DNA of 64,000 nucleotides from Aminomonas paucivorans DSM 12260 (GCF_000165795.1 NZ_CM001022.1:124001-188000); one strand, 5' to 3'. Positions 16,491-25,567 are shown, numbered from the stretch's first letter. The notes: generated by a model from the letters alone, not told the origin. Translations and numbers: made by a program.

Positions 16491-18356
16491 ATGACGACGA
16501 TGTGGAAGCGTCTTGCCCCTGCGTTCCTGCTGCTTTTGGTTCTGGCCTGCGTGTCCTGGGCCGCCCCGGGTTCCATCCGGGTGGTGGTGGACGGGTCGGA
16601 GGTGAAGCTGCCCGTTCCCGCGACCCAGTCGGGCAGCCAGGTGGTGGTTCCCCTGAAGCCGGTGCTGGAGGCCCTGGGGGTCACCTGCTGGTGGGAGTCC
16701 TCCCTCGGCCCCGGCCGTCTCACCGCCTATAAGGGTTCGACCTTCGTCACCCTTCAGGCGGGCAGCTCCATGGGAACCCTGCAGGGAGGGCTGGTGTCCC
16801 TGGACGTGCCCTCGTCCCTCCAGCAGGGCTGGATCATGGGGCCCGCGAGCCTGCTCTCCCGCACCTTCGGGGCTTCGGTGGCCTGGGACGAGGGTTCCCG
16901 CACCCTGACCGTGGCCTCCGGTCCCGGCGATCCCCCCCTGACGGGGAAGGCCCGTGCCCTGGTGGAGGCCCTGGAGGCGGCGGGGTACGAGGTGCGCCGA
17001 GGGGCCATGGCCCAGCTCAACCTCATCGACCTGTGCACGTGGAAGCTCCTGCCCAGCTGCTACGGGAACAACGCGGGGCAGCCCTACCTGTGTCCCCTGC
17101 TCCCCGTGGGGGCGACCCAGGACTTCCCCAACACCTTCCCCTGGACCTACCGCCTGGAGGAGCGGGAGGGGGTGGTGATCCTGGGGAACACCCCCCCCGA
17201 GGCGGACTACTTCAGCTATCGGGGCTACCTGACCCTGCGGACCTTCCGGGACGAGGGGACCCGGCGGCGGGTCTTCGCCAGCCTGGGGGACGAGGTGAAC
17301 GTCCTCTCCTTCCCCGCCGACGGAGGGAGCCCCTTCCGCCACGACTTCGCTCTGGTCTCCACGGCGGACCGGAACCTCGACGGGGCGGTGCGGCAGGCGG
17401 CGGCCCAGGCGGGGTATTCGGCCTTCCTCTCGGACACCATCCCCAAGCCCCTGGTCCGCATGGGCCTCGCCGCTGACGCGGACGAATTCGGCCTCATCAA
17501 CCGGGCGGCGCGGTTCAAGGACAAGGCGGCGGGACAGGCCTACCTGGCAAATCCCGACGTGGAGGTCTTCCGGGTGACCCCCCGCACCTCCGGGGTGGCC
17601 AGCCTCTTCGGCATGCCGAACCTGCGGATCCGGGGGACCGGGGTCTTCGAGGAAGCCGCCCCGGCGGATCGGGCCGCCGCGGGGGGACAGGACCTTCTGG
17701 AGACCATGACGGAGCTGCGCCGGGCCATCCTGAACCGGTACGGCGTCAGCCGGGACGTGGAGGAGATGGAGACCTGCGTCTGGCTGCCCGAGGGTTTCGA
17801 GGGCATCCAGCGGGGCATCGACGTCCTGGGGGAGGGGCGGGACACCATCTACCTGCGCACCTCCGGGGACTTCCTCCTGAAGGACGACCCGGAGGACTTC
17901 GTCATCGTCTACGGGGTGCTGCACAACCGGACGGGGAAGGCCACCTACACCAACCTGAGCGTCTACGGGACGCGCTACCTCAACGGGGTCTGCGGCATGG
18001 ACAACGACCGCCTCGCGGGGACCGCGGAGGAGTACCTGCCCGGCAACCCCCTGGCGAAGTACCTGTACGTGGCGAAGATCTCCCGGCGGCAGCTGGACGC
18101 CGGCACCAACGTGGTGCCCTGGGGGGTGGGGTGCAACGGCGTGGACCTGAAAGATTCCATCTTCCTGGCCTTCCGGGCCTACCTGGAGCCCCCCACGAAG
18201 GTGGGCCCCGCGGCGGCGGAGCTGATCTTCGACCGGGGCATCCACTTCCGCGCCCCCTCGGGGTCCTCCGGGTCCGGCGGCGGGGGGTGCGACGCGGGGC
18301 TGGGCATGGGAGCCCTCCTGCCGGTTCTCCTGCTGTTCTTCCGCCGACGGGGCTAG
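16491..18356 (+). CDS. Secreted protein with Cu-amine-oxidase-N-like domain and Synergist-CTERM tail
   Basis: Exported protein of 621 residues. A signal peptide covers about residues 1-24 (hydrophobic AFLLLLVLACVSW). Residues 25-145 form a copper-amine-oxidase N-terminal-type domain (VVVDGSEVKLPVP, VVVPLKPVLEALGV, VTLQAGSSMGTLQGG, LSRTFGASVAWDEGSRTLTV); despite the name it is a general surface domain without catalytic role. The following 430 residues are of a type I do not recognise. The end is a sorting tail: SSGSGGGGCDAGLG, a hydrophobic segment and RRRG, as in Synergist-CTERM proteins. The function is unknown; it is probably on the cell surface or released by processing. It diverges from hutU and shares that control region. 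Confidence 0.8.
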   Translation: MTTMWKRLAPAFLLLLVLACVSWAAPGSIRVVVDGSEVKLPVPATQSGSQVVVPLKPVLEALGVTCWWESSLGPGRLTAYKGSTFVTLQAGSSMGTLQGGLVSLDVPSSLQQGWIMGPASLLSRTFGASVAWDEGSRTLTVASGPGDPPLTGKARALVEALEAAGYEVRRGAMAQLNLIDLCTWKLLPSCYGNNAGQPYLCPLLPVGATQDFPNTFPWTYRLEEREGVVILGNTPPEADYFSYRGYLTLRTFRDEGTRRRVFASLGDEVNVLSFPADGGSPFRHDFALVSTADRNLDGAVRQAAAQAGYSAFLSDTIPKPLVRMGLAADADEFGLINRAARFKDKAAGQAYLANPDVEVFRVTPRTSGVASLFGMPNLRIRGTGVFEEAAPADRAAAGGQDLLETMTELRRAILNRYGVSRDVEEMETCVWLPEGFEGIQRGIDVLGEGRDTIYLRTSGDFLLKDDPEDFVIVYGVLHNRTGKATYTNLSVYGTRYLNGVCGMDNDRLAGTAEEYLPGNPLAKYLYVAKISRRQLDAGTNVVPWGVGCNGVDLKDSIFLAFRAYLEPPTKVGPAAAELIFDRGIHFRAPSGSSGSGGGGCDAGLGMGALLPVLLLFFRRRG

Positions 18357-18361
18357 ATGCC

Positions 18362-18394
18362 GAAAGGGGCCGCCGGGAACCGGCGGCCCCTTTC
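18362..18394. terminator. Terminator between convergent genes
   Basis: Perfect 15-bp inverted repeat (GAAAGGGGCCGCCGG / CCGGCGGCCCCTTTC) with a GAA loop, 5 nt after the secreted-protein stop and 32 nt from the end of the convergent carrier gene. The outer stem is A-T rich, so it can act in both directions. Confidence 0.8.
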
Positions 18395-18425
18395 GCGTGT
18401 TGCGAGGCGAGGACGCCCCTGCTGC

Positions 18426-19844
18426 CTAGGCGGAAGGGGCCTTCCCGGTGTCCTTCAGGTAGTACTTGCCCGGGGTGTGGAAGAACTCCCGCACCAGTTC
18501 CCCGTACTCCCCGTGGAGCAGGAACAGGCCGATCATGTTGGGGATGATCATGAACGCGAAGAACACGTCGCAGAAGGGCCAGAGCTGCTCCGCGTCCCAG
18601 AAGGTCCCCGCGAAGATGGCGGCGATGAAGCCCACCCGCACCAGCATGGCCAGCTTGCGGCCCCCGAAGTAGTTCCCCTGCTCCTCCCCGTAGTACACGT
18701 AGGCCAGCATGGAGGTGAAGGCGAAGAGGGTGAGGCACACCGCCACCAGGCTCTTGCCGAAGACCCCCCACTGCATGCCGAAGGCCAGGGTGGCCAGCCG
18801 CTCCGGCACCTTGGCGGAGGCGGGGTCGGTCCATACCCCGGAGAGGAGGACCACCAGGGCGGTGGTGGTGCACACCAGGATGGTGTCCACGAAGACCTCC
18901 ATGATGCCGTAGAGTCCCTGCCGAACCGGGTGGTCCACTGCGGCGGTGGCGTGGGCGATGGCCGCCGCCCCGTCCCCCGCCTCGTTGGAGAAGGCCCCCC
19001 GGGCGCAGCCCCAGCGCATGGCTGCGGCCACGCTGGCTCCCGCGAAGCCCCCCGTGGCGGCGGCGGGGGAGAAGGCGCTCTTGAAGATCAGGGCGAAGAG
19101 CCCCGGCACCTGGTTCAGGTGGGTGAACACGATCACCAGCCCCGCGGCGATGTAGAGGATCGCCATGAAGGGCACCACCTTGCCTGCGAAGGTGCCGATG
19201 CGCTTGATGCCCCCGAACACGATCACCGCCACCAGGACGGTGAAGGCGATCCCCGAGGCCAGGGTGGGGATGCCGAAGGCCTCGTGCACCGAACCCGCCA
19301 GGGAGTTGCACTGGATCATCTCCGTGATGCTCAGGGTGAGCACCAGCATGAGGCCGTAGAAGGGGCCCAGCCAGCTCAGACGGAACCGTTTCAGCCCCCG
19401 GCTCAGGTAGTACTGGGGGCCTCCCACCCAGATGCCGTGCTCGTCCTGTACTCGGTACTTCTGTCCCATCACCGCTTCGGTGAACTTGGTGGCCATACCC
19501 AGAAGGGCCATGAGCCACATCCAGAACACCGCGCCGGGACCGCCCCAGAACACCGCCAGCCCGACCCCCACGATGTTGCCGGAGCCGATGGTGTTGGCCA
19601 GGGCGGTGGAGAGGGCCTCGTAGGAGGAAAGGGTGCCCTGGGCTCCTTCCTGCGCCTGGTTCTGTCGGCGGAAGAACTTGCCGAGGGTCTGGTTCCATGC
19701 GTAGCCGAAGTGGCGGAACTGCACGACGCCGACCCGCAGGGTGATGAACAGCGCCCCCAGGCCGAGGAAGTAGAGCATGAAGTCTCCCCAGACGAAGCCG
19801 GAGAACGCCAGCATTCCCTTCATGAAGCTGTCCCAAAGTGCCAA
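18426..19844 (-). CDS. AGCS-family sodium:amino-acid symporter (second copy)
   Basis: Inner-membrane carrier of 472 residues, about ten to eleven hydrophobic segments. AGCS hallmarks: RVGVVQFRHFGYAW, ANTIGSGNIVGVGLAVFWGGPGAVFW, a GGPQYYLSRGLK loop, and SNEAGDGAAAIAHATAAVDHPVRQG. It differs clearly from the copy at 6518-8029 (for example SGNIVGVG instead of VGNIGGVA). It lies divergent from hutH with a 362-bp shared control region that carries the same 19-bp element as the hutU promoter. This makes histidine, or a product such as alanine, a reasonable substrate; family knowledge alone would say alanine/glycine. Confidence 0.88.
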   Translation of the reverse strand: MALWDSFMKGMLAFSGFVWGDFMLYFLGLGALFITLRVGVVQFRHFGYAWNQTLGKFFRRQNQAQEGAQGTLSSYEALSTALANTIGSGNIVGVGLAVFWGGPGAVFWMWLMALLGMATKFTEAVMGQKYRVQDEHGIWVGGPQYYLSRGLKRFRLSWLGPFYGLMLVLTLSITEMIQCNSLAGSVHEAFGIPTLASGIAFTVLVAVIVFGGIKRIGTFAGKVVPFMAILYIAAGLVIVFTHLNQVPGLFALIFKSAFSPAAATGGFAGASVAAAMRWGCARGAFSNEAGDGAAAIAHATAAVDHPVRQGLYGIMEVFVDTILVCTTTALVVLLSGVWTDPASAKVPERLATLAFGMQWGVFGKSLVAVCLTLFAFTSMLAYVYYGEEQGNYFGGRKLAMLVRVGFIAAIFAGTFWDAEQLWPFCDVFFAFMIIPNMIGLFLLHGEYGELVREFFHTPGKYYLKDTGKAPSA

Positions 19845-20206
19845 GAGATCATCTCCTTTTGCCGTTCCGGGTGGGGTCGCGACGAAGGCGCCCCGAAGGG
19901 AAGAGAGGGAAAGGGATGCGGATGGACGGGGCGACCACCTCCTGGTCCAGGGGATTCGATCCGCTCGGGGGGTGCCGGACGGTCTCTGTGGAGCCAGGGT
20001 AAGGATAGGGCATCAGGGAATCATCAACGGTGCAACCTGTTTCGTTTGATGTTTTTTGCGCGTGAAAACCCTGTGGAAATCGGGTCTTACGGGAACGCTT
20101 GACCGAAGAGATGGGAGCTGCTAAAAACAGATTGCATTTTTGATGTTTTTATCAGGCTTTCGATCCCCCCGGGGGGTGCCGCCGGATCGAAAGGAGCGTG
20201 TCGTTT
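19845..20206. promoter_or_regulatory. Divergent control region of AGCS carrier and hutH, with hut element copy 2
   Basis: No gene is seen in this stretch. GCATCAGGGAATCATCAAC at 20010-20028 is the second copy of the shared element, 166 nt upstream of the carrier. Its CATCAA arm (20022-20027) is mirrored by TTGATG at 20046-20051. A promoter for hutH is visible: TTGACC (20099-20104), 17-nt spacer, TAAAAA (20122-20127). Just after the expected start point is TGAT-N6-ATCA (20141-20154), a possible operator containing a further TTGATG. Confidence 0.6.
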
Positions 20207-21742
20207 GTGACGAACAGAACGGTGGTGTTGGACGGCAACAGCCTGTCCCTGGAGGACTTCCTGGCGGTGACCCGGGAAAACGCCCCGGTGCGGGTGGCGG
20301 AGGAGGCCCTGGAGCGGGTGGTGCGCTCCCGGGCGGTGGTGGACCGCCTTCTGGAGGAAGGTCGTCCCATGTACGGCATCAACACGGGCTTCGGCCGGTT
20401 CGCCGACGTGGCCATCCCGGAGGACCAGATCCAGCAGCTTCAGATCAACCTCATCCGGGCGGACGCGGTGGGCGTCGGGGCCCCCTTTCCCCGGGAGGTG
20501 GTGCGGGGCATCCTGCTCCTGCGGGCCAACTCCATCCTCAAGGGGTACTCCGGTTCCCGGCCGGTGGTGCACGAGACCCTGGTGGCCATGCTGAACGTGG
20601 GGGTCCATCCGGTCATCCCCGAGAAGGGCTCCGTGGGAGCCAGCGGAGACCTCTGCCCCCTGGCCCACTTGGTGCTGCCCATGATCGGCGAGGGGGAGGC
20701 GGAGTTCGACGGGGCGGTGCTGCCCGGAGGGGAGGCCATGGCCCGGGCGGGGATCCCCCTGCTGGAGCTGAAGGCCAAGGAGGGGCTGGCCCTCATCAAC
20801 GGGACCCCCGTGATGACCTCCGTGGCGGCCCACGCCCTCCACGACGCCCTGGTGCTCCAGCGGAGCGCCGACGTGCTGGGTGCCCTCACGGCGGAATCCC
20901 TCCGGGGGGTTTCGGACGCCTACGACCCCCGGATCCACGCCGCCCGGCGCCAGAAGGGGCAGATCGTCTCGGCGGCGAACCTCCGCCGCCTCCTGGAGGG
21001 AAGCACCTACATGACTCGACAGGGGGAGCTGCGGATGCAGGACGCCTACTCCCTCCGGTGCATCCCCCAGATCCACGGGGCCAGCCGCATGGCCCTGGAG
21101 TACGTGCGCTCCGTGGTGGAGGACGAACTCAACGCCGCCACGGACAACCCCCTGGTGCTGGCGGACACGGGGGACGTGTTCTCCGGGGGGAACTTCCACG
21201 GCCAGCCCATGGCGGTGGCGGCGGACACCCTGGGCATCGCGGCGGCGGAGCTGGGGGACATCTCGGAGCGCCGCATCGCCAAGCTGGTGGACCCGGCGCT
21301 GAACCACGGTCTGCCCGCCTTCCTGGTGCGCCAGGGGGGCATCAACTGCGGTTTTATGGTGCCCCAGTACGCCGCCGCCGCGGTGGTGTCGGAGAACAAG
21401 GTGCTGGCCCACCCCGCCTGCGTGGACTCCATCCCCACCTCCGCGGGACAGGAGGACCACGTGAGCATGGGCACCATCGGGGCCCGGAAGGCCCGGACCA
21501 TCGTGGAACACGTCCAGGCGGTGCTGGGCATCGAGTGGATGTGCGCCGCCCAGGCCCTGGACCTGCAGGAGAAGCGGATCCTGGGGAAGGGCACCCGCCC
21601 CGCCTACGATCTCATCCGGGAACACGTTTCCTTCATGGAGGACGACCGGGTCTTCTACCAGGACCAGCGCACCGCCGCCCGCCTGCTGGCGGAAGGGGTT
21701 CTGCTGCGCCGGGTGGAGGCCGCGGTGGGTCCCCTGGACTAG
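20207..21742 (+). CDS. hutH: Histidine ammonia-lyase
   Basis: Cytoplasmic enzyme of 511 residues that deaminates L-histidine to urocanate. The cofactor-forming Ala-Ser-Gly lies in GSVGASGDLCPLAH near residue 140. Other motifs: MYGINTGFGRFADV, LIRADAVGVGAPFPREVVRG, QDAYSLRCIPQIHGASR, NAATDNPLV, FHGQPMAVAADTLGIAAAELG and SAGQEDHVSMG. The start is the second GTG, 10 nt after AAGGAG; an earlier GTG at 20198 has only one nucleotide of spacing. hutH is 4 kb from the rest of the hut genes and on the opposite strand, and is followed by a GntR regulator gene. Confidence 0.95.
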   Translation: MTNRTVVLDGNSLSLEDFLAVTRENAPVRVAEEALERVVRSRAVVDRLLEEGRPMYGINTGFGRFADVAIPEDQIQQLQINLIRADAVGVGAPFPREVVRGILLLRANSILKGYSGSRPVVHETLVAMLNVGVHPVIPEKGSVGASGDLCPLAHLVLPMIGEGEAEFDGAVLPGGEAMARAGIPLLELKAKEGLALINGTPVMTSVAAHALHDALVLQRSADVLGALTAESLRGVSDAYDPRIHAARRQKGQIVSAANLRRLLEGSTYMTRQGELRMQDAYSLRCIPQIHGASRMALEYVRSVVEDELNAATDNPLVLADTGDVFSGGNFHGQPMAVAADTLGIAAAELGDISERRIAKLVDPALNHGLPAFLVRQGGINCGFMVPQYAAAAVVSENKVLAHPACVDSIPTSAGQEDHVSMGTIGARKARTIVEHVQAVLGIEWMCAAQALDLQEKRILGKGTRPAYDLIREHVSFMEDDRVFYQDQRTAARLLAEGVLLRRVEAAVGPLD

Positions 21743-21747
21743 GGGGT

Positions 21748-21784
21748 TTCCGGGGCTGCGGGACCGGTTCCCGCAGCCCCGGAA
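21748..21784 (+). terminator. Stem-loop between hutH and the GntR gene
   Basis: Perfect 15-bp stem (TTCCGGGGCTGCGGG / CCCGCAGCCCCGGAA) with a 7-nt loop, starting 5 nt after the hutH stop. No U-run follows, so it may stabilise the hutH 3' end or reduce read-through. It ends just before the purine-rich ribosome site of the next gene. Confidence 0.6.
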
Positions 21785-21804
21785 CCGAGGAGAGGAGGCC
21801 GCCC

Positions 21805-22473
21805 GTGCCCGCGAAAGGCAGCAAGACCAGGGGTTCCTGCTTCGAGACGGCCCTGGAGCACCTGCGTCGACGGATCCTGACGGGGTCCGCCCGGGGAGGG
21901 GACCCCCTCTCGGAGCTTCAGGTGGCCCGGGATCTGGGGATGAGCCGTACCCCCGTGCGGGCGGCGCTGCGCCGCCTCGCCGAGGAGGGGTTCGTCACCC
22001 TGGTCCCTCAGCGGGGGTTCTTCGTCAACGCCTGTTCCGTGCAGGACTACAAGGAGGTCAACGACATCCGAAGCGTCCTGGAGCCCCTGGCCCTGGAGAC
22101 CGCGTTGCCCTGCCTTCCCGGGGAATTCCTGGAGGCCCAGCGGCGGCTCTGGAAGGGGCACGAGGAAGCCCTGGAGCGGGGAGGCCGGATGGACCGGGAT
22201 GCCCTGGTGCGGGACGACGAGGCCTTCCACGCCCTGCTGGTGGAGCACTGCCGGAACGAGCGTCTCAAGGGCTTCCTGCGCATCCTTCGGGCGCAGATCG
22301 CCCAGATCCGCCTCTCCTCCTGGATGGCCGCCCCGGTGTACGTGGCGGCGGCGGTGCGGCAGCACCTGGAGCTGCTCGACCGGATGGAGGAGGGAAACCT
22401 GGGGGAGGCCCAGGAACTGCTGCGGCGGCACATCCTGCTGAAGCAGGCCTACCTGTCCAGCTACCTGGGGTGA
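21805..22473 (+). CDS. GntR-family regulator with FCD domain
   Basis: DNA-binding regulator of 222 residues. A winged helix-turn-helix covers about residues 10-75 (LEHLRRRILTG, PLSELQVARDLGMSRTPVRA, ALRRLAEEGFVTLVPQRGFFV). An all-helical FCD ligand domain follows (NDIRSVLEPLALETAL, DDEAFHALLVEHCRN, QHLELLDRMEEGNLGEAQELLRRHI), with histidines typical of the metal- and ligand-binding pocket. Start is GTG with GAGGAGAGGAGG upstream. It is directly downstream of hutH, so it is the best candidate to control histidine use through the element shared by the two hut control regions; that link is inferred. Confidence 0.85.
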   Translation: MPAKGSKTRGSCFETALEHLRRRILTGSARGGDPLSELQVARDLGMSRTPVRAALRRLAEEGFVTLVPQRGFFVNACSVQDYKEVNDIRSVLEPLALETALPCLPGEFLEAQRRLWKGHEEALERGGRMDRDALVRDDEAFHALLVEHCRNERLKGFLRILRAQIAQIRLSSWMAAPVYVAAAVRQHLELLDRMEEGNLGEAQELLRRHILLKQAYLSSYLG

Positions 22474-22507
22474 CGGGAGGGGGTCTCCCGAGGAAGGGGT
22501 GGGGGCG

Positions 22508-25500
22508 ATGGAGGTCCGGATCCGCCTGCTGGGGTCCCCGGGGGTGGAGGTGGACGGGGCGAGGGTGGTCCCGTCGCTGCGGAAGGCGGAGGGGCTGCTG
22601 TACTACGTGGTGGCGGAGGGACGGGCCAGCCGGGAGCGGCTGGCCACCCTGCTGTGGGGGGATCGGGACGAGGAGTCGGCCCACAACAACCTCCGCAACG
22701 CCCTCTACCTGATCCGCCGTGCCCTGCCCGAGGGGGTGCTCCTCTGCGACCGCCGGGACGTGACCCTGTGCCGGGAGCGGGTCTTGCGGGACCTGGACGA
22801 CCTGCCCCGGCTGGAGGACCCGGCCTTCGGGGAGTGGCGAGGTCTCTGCGGGGAGTTTCTGGATGGCTTCGAGGTGCCCGAGAGCGAGGCCTACGGGGAA
22901 TGGCTCCGGGGAGCCCGGGACCGGATCCGGGGACGGCTCCGGGAAGGGCTGCGCCGCCGCTCCGGGGCCTGCTACGACTCCGGGGACGGCCAGGGGGTGG
23001 AGGGAGCGTTGGAAGCCCTCCTGCAGCTGGATCCCTTCGACGAGGACGCCACCCTGGAACTCCTGGAGTGCCACGTCGCCCGAGGCAATCCCGGGCGGGC
23101 CTTCGACCTGTTCCGCTCCTTCCGCGCGAGGCTTCGGGAGGAACTGGACCTGGCCCCCAGCCCCCGGGCGGAGGAGGTGTTCCGGCGGCTTCTCCTCCGG
23201 GGGGAAGGAAGGGAGACGCCCTCCCCGGACCGCCCCCTCTTCTTCGGCCGGGACGAGGAGATCCGCACGATCCTGGAGACCCTGGGAAGGGAACGTCCAC
23301 GCCCCCTGGCGGTGCACGTGTGGGGGGAGGCGGGGGTGGGCAAGAGCGCCCTGGTGCGTCGGATCCTCTCCCGAACCGCTTCGGAGGAGCAGCTGCCCCT
23401 CTGCGGGCGGGCCTTCGAGGTGAGCCGGGATCGTCCCTTCTCCCCCTGGAACGACCTGTTGGGCCACCTGGGCCGCTCCGTGGATCTGGACCGGCTGGAC
23501 CTGGATCCCCTTCGGGTCTCCCTGCTGGCGGGGGCCTTTCCCGCCCTGGATCGGGGGCGTCGCCGCACCGCCACCTTCGAGCACGCCGCCCTCTTCCCGG
23601 AGGCCAACCCGGTGATGCTGGGGGAGATCCTGGCGGAGGTGCTGGATCGGGTGGCGGAGGTGCGGACCCCGGTGCTCTTCCTGGAGGACCTCCAGTGGTT
23701 CGACGACCTCTCCCTGACCCTTCTGGGGGCCCTTCTGGCCCACGCCTCCCGCCCCTGGACCCTCTTCCTCACCCGGCGCTCCGAGGCGGTCTCCCCTTCC
23801 CGAAGACAGCTCCAGCGCCTGGCCCGGGAGGGGGTGGTGGAGCTGCGGGAGATTCCCCTGGCCCCCTTCGACCCGCCCCAGACCCTGGCGTTCTGTCGGG
23901 CCCTCCTGGACGAGGAGACCATCGCCCTCCGGGGGGAGGACTTCTTCTACCGGCAGACCCAGGGGATCCCCCTGCTGGTGGTGGAGCTGGCCCGGGCCCT
24001 CCGGGAGAACGCCGGGGGGGAGGACCCCCGGGGGCTGGCGGGGATCCTGGCGGGGCGCTACGGGGAGCTTTCGGAGCCCCAGAAGGAGCTGCTGGACGCC
24101 CTGTCGGTGTTCGAGGAGGGGGCGACCCAGGAGGATCTGGGGGCCTTGCTGGGGGGCGACGCCCTGGAGCGGGCCCGGGTCGCCGAGTCCCTGCTGCGCA
24201 AGGGGCTCACGGAGGAGGGACTGGAGGAGGGGGAGGGGTGCCCGGTGCTCCGGTTCCACCACCAGCGGATCCGGGAGTACGTCTACGAGGCCATGCCCGC
24301 CTTCAAGCGCCAGGAACTGCACCGGAGGGCGGCGGAGCGTCTGGAGGGGATCTGCGGCCCCCAGAACTGGAATCCCTCCCTGAGCGCCCGTCTCTTCCGC
24401 CACTTCGCCCGATCCGGTCAGGGGGAGAAGGAACTGGCCCTGCACCTCCGGGAGATGCGGCTGCACATCATCCTGAACCACGAACTCTTCCCCCTGCTGC
24501 CCGACGGGGTCCTCCTCTCCTGTTCCACCCCCTTCAGCGACCGGCCGGACACGGAACAGAAGCTGGACCAGGTGAGGGAGCTCCTGCACCGCCTCAATCG
24601 GGCCCAGCCCGGCAGCTCCCGGATCACGGCCCTGGAGGCGTCGTACCTGGAGCTTCGGGGGGGGTATCTCATCGCCTGGGGGGCCTACAAGGAGGGACGA
24701 CACTTCCTGGACCGGTCCCTTCGGCTGGCCCGGCGGGAGGGGCTGGGGCCGGTGCAGCTTCGCTGTCTCCAGCACCTGTGCTACCACGGTCTGCAGACGG
24801 ACCAGCCGGGTCTTTTGATCCCCCACGGGAGGGAGATGCTGCGCCTGGCCCGGGAGCTGGGGCGGGACGCCTCCGTGGGGGCCGCCCTTCGTTTCCTCGG
24901 GGTGGCCCGGCAGCTGGGGGGGGATTTCGATGGGGCGGTCCGGATCTTCCAGCGGTCCATCGAGGTCTTCCGGGGGCTGGAGGAGGTGGGGAACCCCCAC
25001 ACCCTGGGGGAGCTGGCGGCGGAGAACTACATCGGGGAGGTGCTCCACTGGAGCGGAAGGCTCCCGGAGGCCCTGGAGCGGTTCGAGACCTGCGTGGACC
25101 GGTGCGAGGAGAAGGGGCTCTTCTGGGGGTGCTCCCTCTTCCACTCCAATGCCGCCAGCGTGGCCCTGGATCTGGGGGATCCGGAAGGGGCGGCGCGGCA
25201 CGTGGAGCGGGCCACGGAGCTTTTCGAACGGTGCCAGGGAGGGCGGAGCGGCTCCATGCTCTACAGCCTCAAGGCCCTGATGGAGGGCAAGGCGGGACGC
25301 TACGCCGAGGCGCTGACGGCCCTGGAGCGGGGAGAGCTGCTCTGCGCCCCCATCCGCAAGAAGTCCTGGTCCTCGGTGCACCTCCTGGCCAAGGCCCTCC
25401 TGGGGGAGCGCATGGAGCGGGACCCCCGGGCCCGGGAGGCCTGGGGAGGGGTGCTGACCCGGCCCGCCCGGGACTATGCCCGGGAGGCTGCCTCCCTGTT

Positions 25501-25567
25501 TGACGCCCTGGGGGCCCGGCTTCGCGCTGCGTCTCTGCGGGAACGCTTCGGTCTGGATCGGGACTAG
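22508..25567 (+). CDS. SARP/BTAD-type ATPase regulator with TPR-like C-terminus
   Basis: Large cytoplasmic signalling protein of 1019 residues. Residues 1-95 resemble an OmpR-like winged helix (IRLLGSPGVEVDG, RKAEGLLYYVVAEGRASRERLATLLW, NNLRNALYLIRRAL). Residues 100-230 form a bacterial transcriptional activator domain (LLQLDPFDEDATLELLECHVARG, FRARLREELDLAPSP). Residues 245-600 hold an AAA/NACHT-like ATPase with Walker A GEAGVGKSALV near 273 and Walker B VLFLEDLQWFDDL. The remaining 400 residues are helical repeats of the TPR type. Start is the ATG with a good spacer behind AGGAAGGGG. It follows the GntR gene by 34 nt. Such regulators control secondary or catabolic pathways; the target here is unknown. 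Confidence 0.82.
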   Translation: MEVRIRLLGSPGVEVDGARVVPSLRKAEGLLYYVVAEGRASRERLATLLWGDRDEESAHNNLRNALYLIRRALPEGVLLCDRRDVTLCRERVLRDLDDLPRLEDPAFGEWRGLCGEFLDGFEVPESEAYGEWLRGARDRIRGRLREGLRRRSGACYDSGDGQGVEGALEALLQLDPFDEDATLELLECHVARGNPGRAFDLFRSFRARLREELDLAPSPRAEEVFRRLLLRGEGRETPSPDRPLFFGRDEEIRTILETLGRERPRPLAVHVWGEAGVGKSALVRRILSRTASEEQLPLCGRAFEVSRDRPFSPWNDLLGHLGRSVDLDRLDLDPLRVSLLAGAFPALDRGRRRTATFEHAALFPEANPVMLGEILAEVLDRVAEVRTPVLFLEDLQWFDDLSLTLLGALLAHASRPWTLFLTRRSEAVSPSRRQLQRLAREGVVELREIPLAPFDPPQTLAFCRALLDEETIALRGEDFFYRQTQGIPLLVVELARALRENAGGEDPRGLAGILAGRYGELSEPQKELLDALSVFEEGATQEDLGALLGGDALERARVAESLLRKGLTEEGLEEGEGCPVLRFHHQRIREYVYEAMPAFKRQELHRRAAERLEGICGPQNWNPSLSARLFRHFARSGQGEKELALHLREMRLHIILNHELFPLLPDGVLLSCSTPFSDRPDTEQKLDQVRELLHRLNRAQPGSSRITALEASYLELRGGYLIAWGAYKEGRHFLDRSLRLARREGLGPVQLRCLQHLCYHGLQTDQPGLLIPHGREMLRLARELGRDASVGAALRFLGVARQLGGDFDGAVRIFQRSIEVFRGLEEVGNPHTLGELAAENYIGEVLHWSGRLPEALERFETCVDRCEEKGLFWGCSLFHSNAASVALDLGDPEGAARHVERATELFERCQGGRSGSMLYSLKALMEGKAGRYAEALTALERGELLCAPIRKKSWSSVHLLAKALLGERMERDPRAREAWGGVLTRPARDYAREAASLFDALGARLRAASLRERFGLDRD

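Noticed and set aside
13183-16494. A 1103-codon plus-strand open frame antisense to hutI and hutU
   Set aside because: Composition is His/Gly/Val/Gln-rich antisense shadow of highly conserved genes; no ribosome site or motif.
19981-20028. Shared hut element read as a promoter (TTGATG as -35)
   Set aside because: The distance to any -10-like hexamer differs between the two copies (14 versus 20 nt), so a protein-binding site fits better.
20140-21804. Open frame continuous with the GntR gene across hutH
   Set aside because: Only the part from 21805 reads as protein; the upstream part is Gly/Pro/Arg-rich shadow of hutH.
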